DNA of 6,366 bases, taken from assembly GCA_018335615.1 (NCBI GenBank), contig JAGXRS010000169.1, positions 1-6,366 on the forward strand, written 5' to 3'. This document shows, piece by piece, positions 5,589 through 6,366 of this stretch. Position numbers and translations under genes: made by a program. The stretch comes from Hydrogenophaga sp. Its GTDB lineage: Bacteria; Pseudomonadota; Gammaproteobacteria; Burkholderiales; Burkholderiaceae_C. Positions within the stretch are counted from its first letter, which is position 1, and every line of letters starts with the position of its first letter. Below the pieces are notes generated by a model that saw nothing but the letters and a program-made list of their open reading frames with translations, was not told the DNA's origin and ran no database searches.

Positions 5589-6366
5589 ATGATTCAGGAT
5601 TTCAAAGGCAAGACCGCTGTGCTCACTGGCGCCGGTTCCGGCTTCGGCCTCGAATGCGCCCGCATCGGTGCCCGCCTGGGCATGAACCTGGTGCTGGTGG
5701 ACGTGCAGCAGGACGCGCTGGACAAGGCACAGGCCGAGATGGAAGCCGCTGGCGCGCCCGTGCTGGCTCGCCGGGTGGACGTGTCCAGCGACGAGCAGAT
5801 GGCCGCGCTGGCCGCTGATGTGCAGCAGCGTTTCGGCGCGCCGCACTTCGTGTTCAACAACGCCGGCGTGGGCTCGGGCGGCCTCATCTGGGAAAACTCG
5901 GTGAAAGACTGGGAGTGGGTGCTGGGCGTGAACCTGTGGGGAGTCATCCACGGCGTGCGCCTGTTCACCCCGATGATGCTGGCCGCCGCCCAGGCCGACC
6001 CCGCGTACCAGGGCCACATCGTCAACACCGCCAGCATGGCCGGCCTGCTGACGCCGCCCAACATGGGCATCTACAACGTGAGCAAGCACGCGGTGGTGAG
6101 CCTCACCGAAACCCTCTACCAAGACCTGAAGCTGGTGAGCGATCAGGTGAGCGCCAGCGTGCTCTGCCCGTATTTCGTGCCCACCGGCATCAGCCAGAGC
6201 CACCGCAACCGCCCGGCGGCGCTGGCCGACGAGGCCCCCACCCAGAGCCAGCTGATCGGCCAGGCCATGAGCGACAAGGCGGTGAGTTCGGGCAAGGTCA
6301 CGGCGGCCGAAGTGGCGCAGAAGGTGTTCGACGCCATCCGCGTCGACCAGTTCTACATCTACAGCC
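5589..6366 (+). CDS. SDR family NAD(P)-dependent oxidoreductase, 3'-truncated by window edge
   Basis: The frame from ATG 5589 stays open to the end of the window (259 codons visible, no stop). This is a classical SDR oxidising or reducing an alcohol/ketone pair. The cofactor loop TGAGSGFG is at 13-20, and acidic D38 at the end of the second strand suggests NAD(H) preference. D64-V65 fits the adenine-binding position. NNAG lies at 90-93, the catalytic Ser is S149 in NTASMAG, and YNVSK places Y162 and K166, with normal 13-residue Ser-Tyr spacing. The segment VLGVNLWGVIHGVRLFTPMM is typical of the family. The start is well set by AAGGAG at 5575-5580, eight bases upstream. Classical members have roughly 250-300 residues, so little is missing. 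It is clearly different from the SDR at the window start, so the two are not a recent duplication. Substrate is unknown. Confidence 0.93.
   Translation, partial: MIQDFKGKTAVLTGAGSGFGLECARIGARLGMNLVLVDVQQDALDKAQAEMEAAGAPVLARRVDVSSDEQMAALAADVQQRFGAPHFVFNNAGVGSGGLIWENSVKDWEWVLGVNLWGVIHGVRLFTPMMLAAAQADPAYQGHIVNTASMAGLLTPPNMGIYNVSKHAVVSLTETLYQDLKLVSDQVSASVLCPYFVPTGISQSHRNRPAALADEAPTQSQLIGQAMSDKAVSSGKVTAAEVAQKVFDAIRVDQFYIYS

Overview
The window is G+C-rich bacterial DNA with six protein-coding genes, all on the + strand and tightly packed. Codon use strongly favours G/C in third positions. Together with the type of intergenic repeats (a CCCGTTCG...GTCGAAG palindromic unit and a C-rich CGCCGCTTCGCG / GGGCCAAGCCC element) and the gene content, this suggests a betaproteobacterium of the Burkholderiales, most likely Comamonadaceae (Hydrogenophaga/Acidovorax/Variovorax-like). 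That placement is recognition from memory, not a search result.

Layout: (1) 2-634, the 3' part of a short-chain dehydrogenase/reductase (SDR) whose N-terminus lies before the window. (2) 635-817, a 183-base gap holding three copies of a short repeat, two of them facing each other as a potential hairpin ending in TTTT. (3) 818-1243, a PaaI-type hotdog thioesterase. (4) 1276-2292, a zinc-free medium-chain NADP-dependent oxidoreductase. (5) 2312-3961, an AidB-type acyl-CoA dehydrogenase. (6) 3962-4031, a short gap with a fourth copy of the repeat. (7) 4032-4967, a glutathione S-transferase-like protein with an extra C-terminal part. (8) 4964-5461, an ElaA-type GNAT acetyltransferase overlapping the previous stop. 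(9) 5462-5588, a gap with a second, unrelated hairpin-rich repeat. (10) 5589 to the window end, a second classical SDR cut off at its 3' end.

The genes look like part of a longer metabolic operon that enters and leaves the window. The thioesterase, MDR reductase and AidB-like dehydrogenase are the most tightly linked (gaps of 32 and 19 bases with good ribosome binding sites). Two SDRs, an acyl-CoA dehydrogenase, an NADP-dependent reductase and an acyl-CoA thioesterase point to oxidation and release of an acyl-CoA or related carbonyl compound. No hydratase, thiolase or CoA ligase is present here, so the substrate cannot be named. No mobile element genes, tRNA, rRNA or CRISPR array were seen. 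I do not see a clearly new system. The most interesting items are the repeat units that may form a terminator/attenuator in front of the thioesterase, the AidB homologue embedded in a metabolic operon, and the C-terminal extension of the GST-like protein.
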